From NCBI GenBank assembly GCA_012522475.1, contig JAAYKH010000011.1:1-64000 (forward strand): a DNA stretch of 64,000 nucleotides. The letters run 5' to 3'. This stretch comes from Chloroflexota bacterium. Lineage in GTDB: Bacteria > Chloroflexota > Anaerolineae > Anaerolineales > Anaerolineaceae. The first letter of the stretch is position 1; each line of letters begins with the position of its first letter. Shown here one piece after another: positions 49,441 to 58,375 of the stretch. The translations under genes and the position numbers were made by a program. The notes beneath the pieces were generated by a model, which worked only from the letters and a program-made list of their open reading frames with translations, was not told where the DNA came from and searched no databases.

Positions 49441-50619
49441 TCAATGACTCCCCTCAGGTAAACAGTAATAAAGATAATACTCTCTTTCAGCAGTTTCAAT
49501 AGCGCTGTAAAACTTTTTGGCTGCTTCGCTCACCATTACCGCTTCTTCAAGCGCCTGCACCGCCACAGTTGACCAAAACCGTGGCAGCACCATCAAAGGC
49601 GCCGCCATTGCCATTTCAGGTTCACCCAATGGAATCCAGTTGTACATGATCGGTCCGCGAGAATAAACAGTGAAACCAACCTGATAACCTGCCTCAGTTG
49701 CCATAGCGATGGCTCGTTCGTCAAAATTTCCACCAGGCCACACATGAGCAATCGGCCGGGTTCCAAAACGCGCTTCAATCACTTCAATCGGTTTATAAAG
49801 TTCTTCCTCAATTTGCGCTGTTGAGATGTAATCTTGAATATAAATATGGTTATATCCATGAGATTGCACATCCAAACGCCCCGTACTGGCTAAATCTGTC
49901 ATCGTCTCCCAAACACTGTCGCGAGTACTGTCCGCGGCAATCCAGCCCAGGGTCAGCGTCCAGTCCATGTCTTCCAGGTAAGGCATGAACAATTCTGTCA
50001 CGCCAGGGCGACGATCATCCAGGATTAACAACATCGAACGCTCGGGGATTGCCTGGTTGTGATCAAGAAAGCCGACCAGTTCTTGTGTTGTTATCGTTGA
50101 AAAGCCTAGTTCTGCTGCGGTTTCCATAAATTTCTCAAAATAAGCTGTCGTAATTGAGGTCGTATCGTTAATCGGTCGATCGGGCTGAACAATCGAGTGA
50201 AACATAATAGGTACAACAACCGTGCCAGGTGTGCTCTTTTCTTCGCCCAAACGATTTTCAAGGTGCTGACAAGGGTTATTCAAGTATGTAACAGGGGAAA
50301 CGTCTGGTTTCATCGACTCGGGAAAAAATATTTCGGGTAACGACGGCGCAGAATCATGATGAGCACCATTTCCCTGAAGGGGGCCATTGGTGTAGTTTGT
50401 CAGCGGGGTTGGCGCCGTTGTAGATTGTGGCGTTGGTTGTTCCACTGTGGCTATCTCAACGACGGTTAATTCAGGGGCAAAGTCCACCTGGGCTTCTGAC
50501 ATGTCGGGTGTGACGGAAGGGTCATTGGTTGCTCCTGAGCAACCCAAGAGGGCAACGCTGATAAAAAGGAGGGTACCGACAAACGATTTTTGTAAAAGGA
50601 CCCTTAAATACTGTTTCAT
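49441..50619 (-). CDS. Polysaccharide deacetylase family lipoprotein
   Basis: Lipobox ALLGC; VPIMFHSIV, LILDDRRPGV, QSHGYNHIYI, WPGGNFDE. Confidence 0.82.
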   Translation of the reverse strand: MKQYLRVLLQKSFVGTLLFISVALLGCSGATNDPSVTPDMSEAQVDFAPELTVVEIATVEQPTPQSTTAPTPLTNYTNGPLQGNGAHHDSAPSLPEIFFPESMKPDVSPVTYLNNPCQHLENRLGEEKSTPGTVVVPIMFHSIVQPDRPINDTTSITTAYFEKFMETAAELGFSTITTQELVGFLDHNQAIPERSMLLILDDRRPGVTELFMPYLEDMDWTLTLGWIAADSTRDSVWETMTDLASTGRLDVQSHGYNHIYIQDYISTAQIEEELYKPIEVIEARFGTRPIAHVWPGGNFDERAIAMATEAGYQVGFTVYSRGPIMYNWIPLGEPEMAMAAPLMVLPRFWSTVAVQALEEAVMVSEAAKKFYSAIETAEREYYLYYCLPEGSH

Positions 50620-50732
50620 ATAGCTTTGATTATACCGAAATTTATTCTGAAAACTCGTTTGCGAAAACGCATGGTTTTCAGGTAAAATAGAAGAATAATT
50701 CGAATTTATCCTTGGCTTGTGGAGAGATACTG

Positions 50733-51857
50733 ATGAAAAAATCGATTTGGCCTTTGCTTCTGATTTTCTTTGTTCTGGGTGGCCTGGTGATTCTGCTGCT
50801 TGGAAAGGTGATTTTACCGCCAGAGTCGCGCCCTGAAACTGTTCAGGCCATCAGTGAAAAATGGACAGAGTCCGGACATGCTGACAGTGATTCGTTCGCC
50901 TTTCATTACTGGGACGAATATGATCCACCTGAAATCCCGGGCTTTTGTGCAAAATGCCACAGCACATACGGCTATCTTGACTACCTGGGTGAGGACGGCA
51001 GCCCAGCCTATGTCGTTGATTCTGCTGTACCGATCGGCTCAGTAATCACCTGCCAGGTCTGTCACAACCCGAGCGCTCACGAGAAAGATCTGACCCTGTT
51101 TCCGTCAGGCGCTGAAATCGAAGGGCGCGGGATGAGCTCGAATTGTGCCGAATGCCACCAGGGATATAACGCAGGTGATGATGTTGCCGCAGCAATTACG
51201 AGCCTTCCAGAAGATGAGGTTAATGACGACCTGGAATTTATCAGTGCCCATTACAAGGTTGATGGTGCATTACGCTTTGGCGATGACGTAAAGATCGGGT
51301 ACCAGTATCCTGGCAAGGTCTATGCTGGTTTCTTCCAACATGTCTCGAAATACCAGAACTGTACCGACTGTCACGATCCGCACTCCCTGCAGGTCACGCC
51401 CAGTGATTGCGCTGCTTGTCACTCTGTTGTCACCGATTATTCTAATCTGCACGATATTCGTGAAGCAGGCAGGCCCGATTATGACGGCGATGGAAATACC
51501 ACCGAAGGCATCCATTACGAAATTGTAACCCTGCACGAATTGTTACATGAAGCCATCCAGGTTTACAGCCTTGATATCATCGGCGAACCGGTTGTCTACG
51601 CTTTCCGCTATCCTTACTGGGTTGTCGATACGAATGGCAATGGCGTTGCTGACCCGGATGAGATCAACTACGGTAACCTTTATACAAGCTGGACGCCGCG
51701 ACTTGTAAAAGCTGCTTACAATTTCGATCTGATCGTTCATTCTGCTGGCGCTTTTGTGCACAACCCACAGTACACCCTCCAGTTGCTTTACGATACAGTT
51801 GAAGACCTGGCAGGCGTTGTCAACGTCGATATGACAAACCTGGTCAGACCAGAATAA
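50733..51857 (+). CDS. Membrane-anchored multiheme cytochrome c (five CxxCH)
   Basis: CAKCH, CQVCH, CAECH, CTDCH, CAACH; N-terminal TM. Confidence 0.88.
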   Translation: MKKSIWPLLLIFFVLGGLVILLLGKVILPPESRPETVQAISEKWTESGHADSDSFAFHYWDEYDPPEIPGFCAKCHSTYGYLDYLGEDGSPAYVVDSAVPIGSVITCQVCHNPSAHEKDLTLFPSGAEIEGRGMSSNCAECHQGYNAGDDVAAAITSLPEDEVNDDLEFISAHYKVDGALRFGDDVKIGYQYPGKVYAGFFQHVSKYQNCTDCHDPHSLQVTPSDCAACHSVVTDYSNLHDIREAGRPDYDGDGNTTEGIHYEIVTLHELLHEAIQVYSLDIIGEPVVYAFRYPYWVVDTNGNGVADPDEINYGNLYTSWTPRLVKAAYNFDLIVHSAGAFVHNPQYTLQLLYDTVEDLAGVVNVDMTNLVRPE

Positions 51858-51879
51858 GTAATAAAAATCAGTTCATAAA

Positions 51880-51913
51880 AAAAGGCTGCCTGGCGTTTCC
51901 AAGCAGCCTTTTA
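51880..51913. terminator. Bidirectional terminator between convergent genes
   Basis: aaaaggctgc-ctggcgtttccaa-gcagcctttt. Confidence 0.8.
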
Positions 51914-51932
51914 TTGTTCAGAGGTTTAGTAA

Positions 51933-53267
51933 TCAAGCCATCTCATATTTTTCAGAGAAAATTTTGGTGTTGCCCACATCCAGGCTACGCAGAGCACCTT
52001 CCACAGCCGCAATCATCGGCGTTGGCCCGCACAGGAAGAAAAGATATTGCCATTGTTTATAATCCTCGGGCAAATGCCGGGCTAGAATGTCCGCGGTAAT
52101 ATACCCGCTTTCCCCTTCCCATCCTTCGGGCGGACGCTCGAGGACGTGTATCACTTCAAGGCAATCCAACTCTTTTTCCAACGCTGCCAGTTCGTCTCTG
52201 AAAATCACCGTGTCCCAGGAGGGGCTCCCATAGAAGAAGATCACCGGATTACAATGGCCACGGTCGCGCATGGTTCTCAAAATGCTCAACACAGGCGCTG
52301 AACCAATCCCACCGGCGATTAACACCAAATTATTGTCCTCATGTTCATCCAGGCTGAAGGTGCCATAGGGCCCATCCACATAGATCCGATCGCCCGGCTT
52401 CATCGCCTGGACAGTGCTGGTGAAATCGCCCAATTTCTTAATCGTAAAGCTGATTAGTCGATCATCACGGTCTGAGCTGGATGAAAATGAAAACGGGTTT
52501 TCCCGAAATATAAAAGGAGATTCAACCGTAATCCAACCAAATTGACCCGCCTGGAACTTAAAGCCCTCATGCCCATCTGGACGCACATACAAAGACCAGG
52601 AATCGCCCAACTCCTTGACAACATGATCGACCACATACGGATGTTTGACCATGATGATCGGCCGCGCGACGCGGATGTAGACGATCACCGCTACCCAAAT
52701 TGCCGTCAAAATTAACCAAAGCACACGCTGGTAAGTCAACGACAGATAATAATTCACTCTGAACATATGAAACAAACCCAACCCTACCGCAACCACGGTC
52801 ATGGCGTCATGCAACCAGCGCCAGATATCATATTTCATTTTGATATCCTCCCGCCAGCCTGAAGTGACGATCAACACCATCATCGCCAGCAGTGCAATCA
52901 AGCCTGCGCGTGCCCGCCAGGGTGCACTGGCAAAATTTAATAGACTTAAAGTTTCAGGGTTGTTGATAAACAATAATACTGGATGAATAACAGCTAAAAT
53001 AAATGCTAAGATCGATAATTTGTGATGGATGGTATACAGCTTCTCCATTGGGAAATGCCTGGTGATAAACTTTACCCGTGATGTTGGAATCGTTTGTAAA
53101 CCCAACAAGGACATGGTAATAAAACCTATCCCAACTGAAATCTCTCGCATAAGCTCCCGTTCCGGTGGACGGGGGAAGATAATCAGCAGTACTAAGGGCA
53201 AAAAGACCAGTACTGCAAAAAGAGCCAACCAAAGTTTTGCATAAAGTGATTTTTTCAAAACAACCAT
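51933..53267 (-). CDS. Ferric-reductase-like transmembrane protein with FAD/NAD(P) ferredoxin-reductase domain
   Basis: Histidine-bearing TM segments (TIHHKLS, VIHPVLL, WLHD, LGLFHMF); ENPFSFSS, IAGGIGSAPVLSILR, FLCGPTPMI. Confidence 0.9.
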   Translation of the reverse strand: MVVLKKSLYAKLWLALFAVLVFLPLVLLIIFPRPPERELMREISVGIGFITMSLLGLQTIPTSRVKFITRHFPMEKLYTIHHKLSILAFILAVIHPVLLFINNPETLSLLNFASAPWRARAGLIALLAMMVLIVTSGWREDIKMKYDIWRWLHDAMTVVAVGLGLFHMFRVNYYLSLTYQRVLWLILTAIWVAVIVYIRVARPIIMVKHPYVVDHVVKELGDSWSLYVRPDGHEGFKFQAGQFGWITVESPFIFRENPFSFSSSSDRDDRLISFTIKKLGDFTSTVQAMKPGDRIYVDGPYGTFSLDEHEDNNLVLIAGGIGSAPVLSILRTMRDRGHCNPVIFFYGSPSWDTVIFRDELAALEKELDCLEVIHVLERPPEGWEGESGYITADILARHLPEDYKQWQYLFFLCGPTPMIAAVEGALRSLDVGNTKIFSEKYEMA

Positions 53268-53418
53268 CCTTTCATTTTGGCTGTGTCATTTTGCTATTAA
53301 AACCAGAGATTCGAATGGTTTGATTTTACCTTAATTTTAAAGATTTTCGGTTAATTGCTTCGGGTTTGGTCTTTGGTTTTTGTGTTAGGAAAAGTTAAAA
53401 AGTGAACTCTAAAACCAT

Positions 53419-53734
53419 TCAGAGGGAGGCCAACCGAATGGCCCAATTATTGCTCCCACCAAATCCGGATCCTCCACAATCTTTTTCTCTTTCAGTAAAG
53501 CTTTTTTTCTTGCTTTCTGCTTGTGAGGATAATTTGGCCGGTGTCCTACGGTTATAAGCGATAGTGGAATTTTGGGGATCTTCTCGAAAGACCTTTAATA
53601 GGGCAAAGAAGCGTGTTTTACCAATCTCCAACACTTTCTAAATTTCCGTTCGTGATAAGGCTCCCTGACAATAACTATGGAAAAAGGCGCGTACTTGGTC
53701 GTCCGTCAATCTTTTGTGAGGTTGAGACATCGAT
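53419..53734 (-). pseudogene. Decayed transposase N-terminal fragment, copy 1
   Basis: Pieces LTDDQVRAFFHSYCQGAL... and VLEIGKTRFFALLKVFREDPQNSTIAYNRRTPAKLS in broken frames; no DDE catalytic core. Confidence 0.6.
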
Positions 53735-53790
53735 TCCTCCAGTTTCTGAGGAATCTACCCAATCATATATCTTTTGTGACAATTTCAACA

Positions 53791-53834
53791 GTTCACTTTT
53801 CAGCTTTAAATGGTTCAATTTTGAAGTTTAAATG
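53791..53834. repeat. Two tandem 22-bp units at element end, copy 1
   Basis: gttcacttttcagctttaaatg / gttcaattttgaagtttaaatg. Confidence 0.8.
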
Positions 53835-53952
53835 ACAAACGCGCACTTACGATTGACCATCACCCCTGTTACGGGTAAAATGGATTGAGGCTATTTGTAA
53901 ACCTTACATCTCACGCCTCCTAAAGTCATTATGCCTGAAAGGAGAAACGGAA

Positions 53953-54594
53953 ATGAAGAATAAATCCCCTATCATCAAAGTCAATATCTTGGTTTGTTTT
54001 CTGGTTATATTGCTGTTAACAGCGTGCGGCCCAGGCAAGCCCGTGCAGAATGTGAGAGAAGATGAATCCACTACGGTTGATGTCCCAGCCGACCCCCCCA
54101 CAGAAAGCGAGAGCCAGCCACCTTCTGATGAAGTCGTTTGGATGGAAGACATGGTTTACCCGGGAGCAGAATTTTTGCTGGAAGTGGATGGGATTGGCGG
54201 ACCGATGAGTCCATGGCGATTCTATACGGTACCCAATGCCAGCGGGGAAGAGTTGGCTGAATATTACAAACAGCAGCTCTACTGGTTTGATGTTGAACGT
54301 GATGAAATCGTTGATGGAATCAGATACCTAAGTTTGACACATCCTGAGCCTATGGCTTTTATGGACAGTGTTGAGGTGGACGGTCTTGAGGCTATTGAGG
54401 AGATGAAAGAGATCTCGAAAGCCATGGATGGATCTTTACTGAGCGTAGAGGTTGCCCATTCTAATTACGGTCATGGTATGGACCGCTTGGGTTTTGCTGT
54501 TGCCGCGCACGGCATCGCTGATCAGATCCCTCCAAACACAACCATCATCGTTCTGGAGTATTATAAGGATTTATACTCCCTATTAGATTATTAA
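53953..54594 (+). CDS. Lipoprotein with a single VYPGA-type domain
   Basis: Lipobox LLLTAC; DMVYPGAEFLLEV...ASGEELAEYYKQQL similar to halves of 19036..19881. Confidence 0.75.
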   Translation: MKNKSPIIKVNILVCFLVILLLTACGPGKPVQNVREDESTTVDVPADPPTESESQPPSDEVVWMEDMVYPGAEFLLEVDGIGGPMSPWRFYTVPNASGEELAEYYKQQLYWFDVERDEIVDGIRYLSLTHPEPMAFMDSVEVDGLEAIEEMKEISKAMDGSLLSVEVAHSNYGHGMDRLGFAVAAHGIADQIPPNTTIIVLEYYKDLYSLLDY

Positions 54595-54715
54595 CCTGCC
54601 CCTGATTGGCTAGTGTAACATTTTTTCTGTGAAACCATAAAAATGTAGATGACACTATCCTTTCAAAAGTTAGCCCAACAACCAGGAAAAGATAAAAAAG
54701 TCTCCAAGAGTGGTT

Positions 54716-54952
54716 TTAAATTACCAAGTGAATAACTGGAAGAACTGGCAGCCTGGCACAACAAGCCATTTCGTCCATCTGTAGTTGGACGCGCGTTATG
54801 AAAAAGTTAGTTAGGTGAGAAGCGTACGGGATGCGCCCTAATAAAGCTCCCTGACAATAACTATTGAAAAAGGCGCGTACTTGATCGTCCGTCATCTTTT
54901 TGTGAAGTTGAGACATCGATTTCTCCAGTTTCTGAGAAATCCACCCAATCAT
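54716..54952 (-). pseudogene. Decayed transposase N-terminal fragment, copy 2
   Basis: MSQLHKKMTDDQVRAFFNSYCQGALLGRIPYAS, near-identical at DNA level to 53654-53734 then diverging. Confidence 0.6.
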
Positions 54953-54976
54953 GCATCTTTTGTGATGATTTCAACG

Positions 54977-55042
54977 GTTCACTTTTCAGCTTTAAATGGC
55001 TTACTTTTCAAGTTTAAACAGTTCGCTTTTGAAGTTTAAATG
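54977..55042. repeat. Three tandem 22-bp units at element end, copy 2
   Basis: gttcacttttcagctttaaatg / gcttacttttcaagtttaaaca / gttcgcttttgaagtttaaatg. Confidence 0.85.
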
Positions 55043-55082
55043 TATCGTTGATTTTTTAATCGAAAACCATGTATAATAAAGT

Positions 55083-55565
55083 ATGGCTCAGACAATCTAT
55101 ACTGTCGGGCATAATAGCCTGAATTTTATGCAGTTCATGTCACTGATCCAGGCCAACAACATCACCCACATCGTCGATATTCGGAGCATACCTTACAGCA
55201 AATATGCGCCCTGGAGCGATAAGTCGCGCTTGGCTGATTTATTGCGACCCTTCAAAATTAATTACACTTATTTAGGTCACAAACTTGGGGGTAAAAATAT
55301 CCGGTCGGGGAAATTTTCCAATCAGAAGCGATTGCCTTCGCAAGCGGTATATAACGAAGGCATTAAAGTATTGGTCGAGCTCTCAATGCGAAGCCACCTG
55401 GCCATTATGTGCGCCGAAGGCGATCCCGGAAAATGCCATCGTCAGCATACAATCGCTCAAACACTGCTTGAATCCGGCGCGAAGGTCCTTCACATCCTGA
55501 AAGATGGAAGCATCAAAGAAGCGTGGAGAGTGGAAAGCGCACCAGACCAACCCACCCTGTTTTAA
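55083..55565 (+). CDS. DUF488 domain protein
   Basis: YTVGHNSLNFMQFMSLIQANNITHIVDIRSIPYSK, MCAEGDPGKCHRQHTIA. Confidence 0.92.
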   Translation: MAQTIYTVGHNSLNFMQFMSLIQANNITHIVDIRSIPYSKYAPWSDKSRLADLLRPFKINYTYLGHKLGGKNIRSGKFSNQKRLPSQAVYNEGIKVLVELSMRSHLAIMCAEGDPGKCHRQHTIAQTLLESGAKVLHILKDGSIKEAWRVESAPDQPTLF

Positions 55566-55643
55566 TCGGTATTAAAATTTACTGTATAATTGGGAGATCT
55601 AAACCACCTGTTTCATGCCTTAACCAAGTAGCGAGGTGAAGCT

Positions 55644-57233
55644 ATGTCAAAACGAAAACTGGTTCCTCTGATCATCATCCTTTTAATCATCCTGTCTGGA
55701 TGCCATTTCCCCAACAAACCCTGGGTCCTGGTTGAGTTCACCAACCTTGAAGATGAGCAGCAGGTACTTCTAAACGAAGAGCTCCACATTATCGCTCTGG
55801 CGCGATCCTCACAAGGTATTGCCAAAGTTGAACTGTTTATCAACGGCACATTGGAAAGCATCGATGCACCCATCATGGGTCATCCTCGCGAACATACCGT
55901 TGACCTGCCTTTTATCCCTACTGCGGAAGGCGATTTACGCATTACAGCGATAGCATCTGACCGTAAGGGGACAGTTTCAGAACCTCTCACCATTAACCTG
56001 ACTGTGGTCACATCCCTCGATGAGACCGATGCAGAAACCACGCTGACCCCAACGATATCTCAAGAAGAGCTCGCTCAAACCCAAACAGCCCAGGCGGGTT
56101 GTACTAACAGCGCTTCGTTTGTCGAGCATATCACCATTCCGGAGGGGACGCAGATTTCTGCCAACACAAATTTCTCCAAGATCTGGCGAGTGAACAATAA
56201 CGGTACCTGTGATTGGGCCGGCTACCAGGTGATCCACTCAAACGGTAACCCGATGGCTGCAAATTCACCTCAAGCGTTACCGATCGTCAAAGCGGGTGCT
56301 AATGCGGATATTGTCATCGAGATGGCGGCACCACCAACGCCAGGAAGCCACTCGGCTGTCTGGCGCATTCAGGCCGGTGATGGGTCTTTGTTCGGCCCGG
56401 ATCTCGTTGTCAGCATCAATGTCCCTGAACTCCCAACCTCTACCCCCATGCCAACGACAACCCCTACCCAAACACCATCGCCAATACCAACAGCCACACA
56501 AACATGGACACCTATCCCTCCTTCAATCAGCGTCCAGCAAATCACAGAGCAGATCTCCATCCCGTCCCAGTCCACAGGTTTCAAAACCCTCACTTGTCCC
56601 AGCGGGTCAATGGTTGTTTCGGGTGGGTTCTCTCATGATTCGGGTATCTACGTTTGGCAATCGATAAAAAGCGACAATGGCTGGCGTATCACCGCTACCA
56701 ATTCGCACACAAAAACCAGGAAATTAACCATTACAGCCACCTGCTTATTCAATTCGAATGGAACCAGCAGCGCTGCCATCCAAGAAAAACCTGCAAAGGC
56801 AAACGACCTGACCAAAATCACAGTTAGCTGCCCTTCCGGGTCGCTTATCACCGGGGGCGGTTGGGCAGTAGAAAATAATACGCCAATTACAGTCACCAAT
56901 TCATCTAAATCAGAAAACGGGTGGCAGATCGAAATCTTTAATTCAACGAGCAAGTTGCCAAAGGTCACAGCTTATGCTATCTGTATGTCTGGTGTCCCTG
57001 GCGCCACATATCAAATGGAAAACGCAAAGAACGATGTGCCACCAAACAGCACAGCCGGTGCGAATAAGATTTGCCCCTCTGAAAGTAATTTAACCGGGGG
57101 CGGATTCTCAATTGACAGGGAATTGGTGCTGTACCACTCGGCAATTGACGGTGATGGCTGGATAAATTTTGTTTCTAACCCAACCGGTGAGGAGAAACGT
57201 TTGGACACTTTTGCCATCTGCTATCAACCCTAA
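55644..57233 (+). CDS. Lipoprotein with Ig-like domain and NBR1-type Ig-like (FW) domain
   Basis: Lipobox ILSGC; EHITIPEGTQISANTNFSKIWRVNNNGTCDWAGYQV...ADIVIEMAAPPTPGSHSAVWRIQAGDG. Confidence 0.8.
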   Translation: MSKRKLVPLIIILLIILSGCHFPNKPWVLVEFTNLEDEQQVLLNEELHIIALARSSQGIAKVELFINGTLESIDAPIMGHPREHTVDLPFIPTAEGDLRITAIASDRKGTVSEPLTINLTVVTSLDETDAETTLTPTISQEELAQTQTAQAGCTNSASFVEHITIPEGTQISANTNFSKIWRVNNNGTCDWAGYQVIHSNGNPMAANSPQALPIVKAGANADIVIEMAAPPTPGSHSAVWRIQAGDGSLFGPDLVVSINVPELPTSTPMPTTTPTQTPSPIPTATQTWTPIPPSISVQQITEQISIPSQSTGFKTLTCPSGSMVVSGGFSHDSGIYVWQSIKSDNGWRITATNSHTKTRKLTITATCLFNSNGTSSAAIQEKPAKANDLTKITVSCPSGSLITGGGWAVENNTPITVTNSSKSENGWQIEIFNSTSKLPKVTAYAICMSGVPGATYQMENAKNDVPPNSTAGANKICPSESNLTGGGFSIDRELVLYHSAIDGDGWINFVSNPTGEEKRLDTFAICYQP

Positions 57234-57360
57234 CCTGGCATCCGTTCAACCTTTAACAATCCGATGCAGGCACTTTAATCACGTGCCTGCATTTTTTGTG
57301 AAAGCGCCGAGTTTTGAGTATAATAACCTGGCCACTAACAAATATGAGGTTACTGAATTT

Positions 57361-58359
57361 ATGCAAAATCTTTTCAACCAGGCATTAATCGCCAAAACAA
57401 GAGCTGCGCAAACTGCAGAAATAATCCAGCCCGTTCAAATTGGAAACACGTTTCTTCAAAACGAATTGGTCTTTTTTATCAAACCCGAGCTGCTCGATAT
57501 TGAGGATGACGCAAAGGTTTTAAACAGCCTGAAAATGATTGGGGACTTGTTCGCGAAGTATCAGGTTCAGGTTAATGGCTTAGTGATCCTGCCTGGAAAG
57601 GTTTTAGCAGATTATGAGACCATGAATCGACATTATGGGTTCATTAACCAACTTTCACGCCAGGCATCGACGATGGTCAACGACGAAATCCGGCAAGAGA
57701 TGTTCCAGTCCCTGAACGTTGAAGATCATGGTGATCACAAGATTCTAGGAGGACATGAGTTCTTAGAAACTTATTCAAGCGACGTGGAAACATTGAATAA
57801 ACTCTGGTTTGGCCAGGGCGCCCAAAAACTCCGCAGCGGGTTTTATTTTGTAGCCATCAACTATAACGGTGATCCGATCCTGCTCATCAATGGTTTTAAT
57901 CCCTCTCAGTTATTGCATTTCACCCGTGAGGACCACCGAATCATCCTGATGTTAATTCACAGCGATACGGATTGGTACGACCTCAAATTCAACCTGGTTG
58001 GAGACACCTTCCCAGCCCAAGCAAACCTCGATTCGATCCGCGGTCAGCTATTTGCCCACTCAGACCGTTTTGGCCTGGATGACGTTGGGATTAACAGCAA
58101 CGGTGTTCACCTTTCAGCCGGGCCCTTCGAAGCAGCTTTTGAAATCATCAATTTTTTCGGAGATATCCTGCCCTATAACCCCCACACCGACCCCCCGCTA
58201 GTGACAAAGCAGGCCATAAATAGCGGCATAGACCCTGCCATAGCTATGTCGCTTTTAAATAATCCCGAAATTGGTGAAAGCGATCTGTTCTCTGAAACAG
58301 AGAACCTTAATACAGATGCCGCTATTAAGGTTGCCAGAGAAAAATTCATTAATCCATAA
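57361..58359 (+). CDS. Divergent nucleoside-diphosphate-kinase-like protein with large insertion
   Basis: NELVFFIKPELL (LIKPDA-like), TFPAQANLDSIRGQLF (PGTIRGDF-like), NSNGVHLSAGPFEAAFEIINFF (NxVHGSDSxExAxxEIxFF-like). Confidence 0.65.
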   Translation: MQNLFNQALIAKTRAAQTAEIIQPVQIGNTFLQNELVFFIKPELLDIEDDAKVLNSLKMIGDLFAKYQVQVNGLVILPGKVLADYETMNRHYGFINQLSRQASTMVNDEIRQEMFQSLNVEDHGDHKILGGHEFLETYSSDVETLNKLWFGQGAQKLRSGFYFVAINYNGDPILLINGFNPSQLLHFTREDHRIILMLIHSDTDWYDLKFNLVGDTFPAQANLDSIRGQLFAHSDRFGLDDVGINSNGVHLSAGPFEAAFEIINFFGDILPYNPHTDPPLVTKQAINSGIDPAIAMSLLNNPEIGESDLFSETENLNTDAAIKVAREKFINP

Positions 58360-58375
58360 ACAACGCGAGGTAGTC

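Noticed and set aside
54977-55042. Short regularly spaced repeats as a CRISPR or iteron array
   Set aside because: Units are directly abutting 22-mers found at both transposase remnants, best explained as element ends
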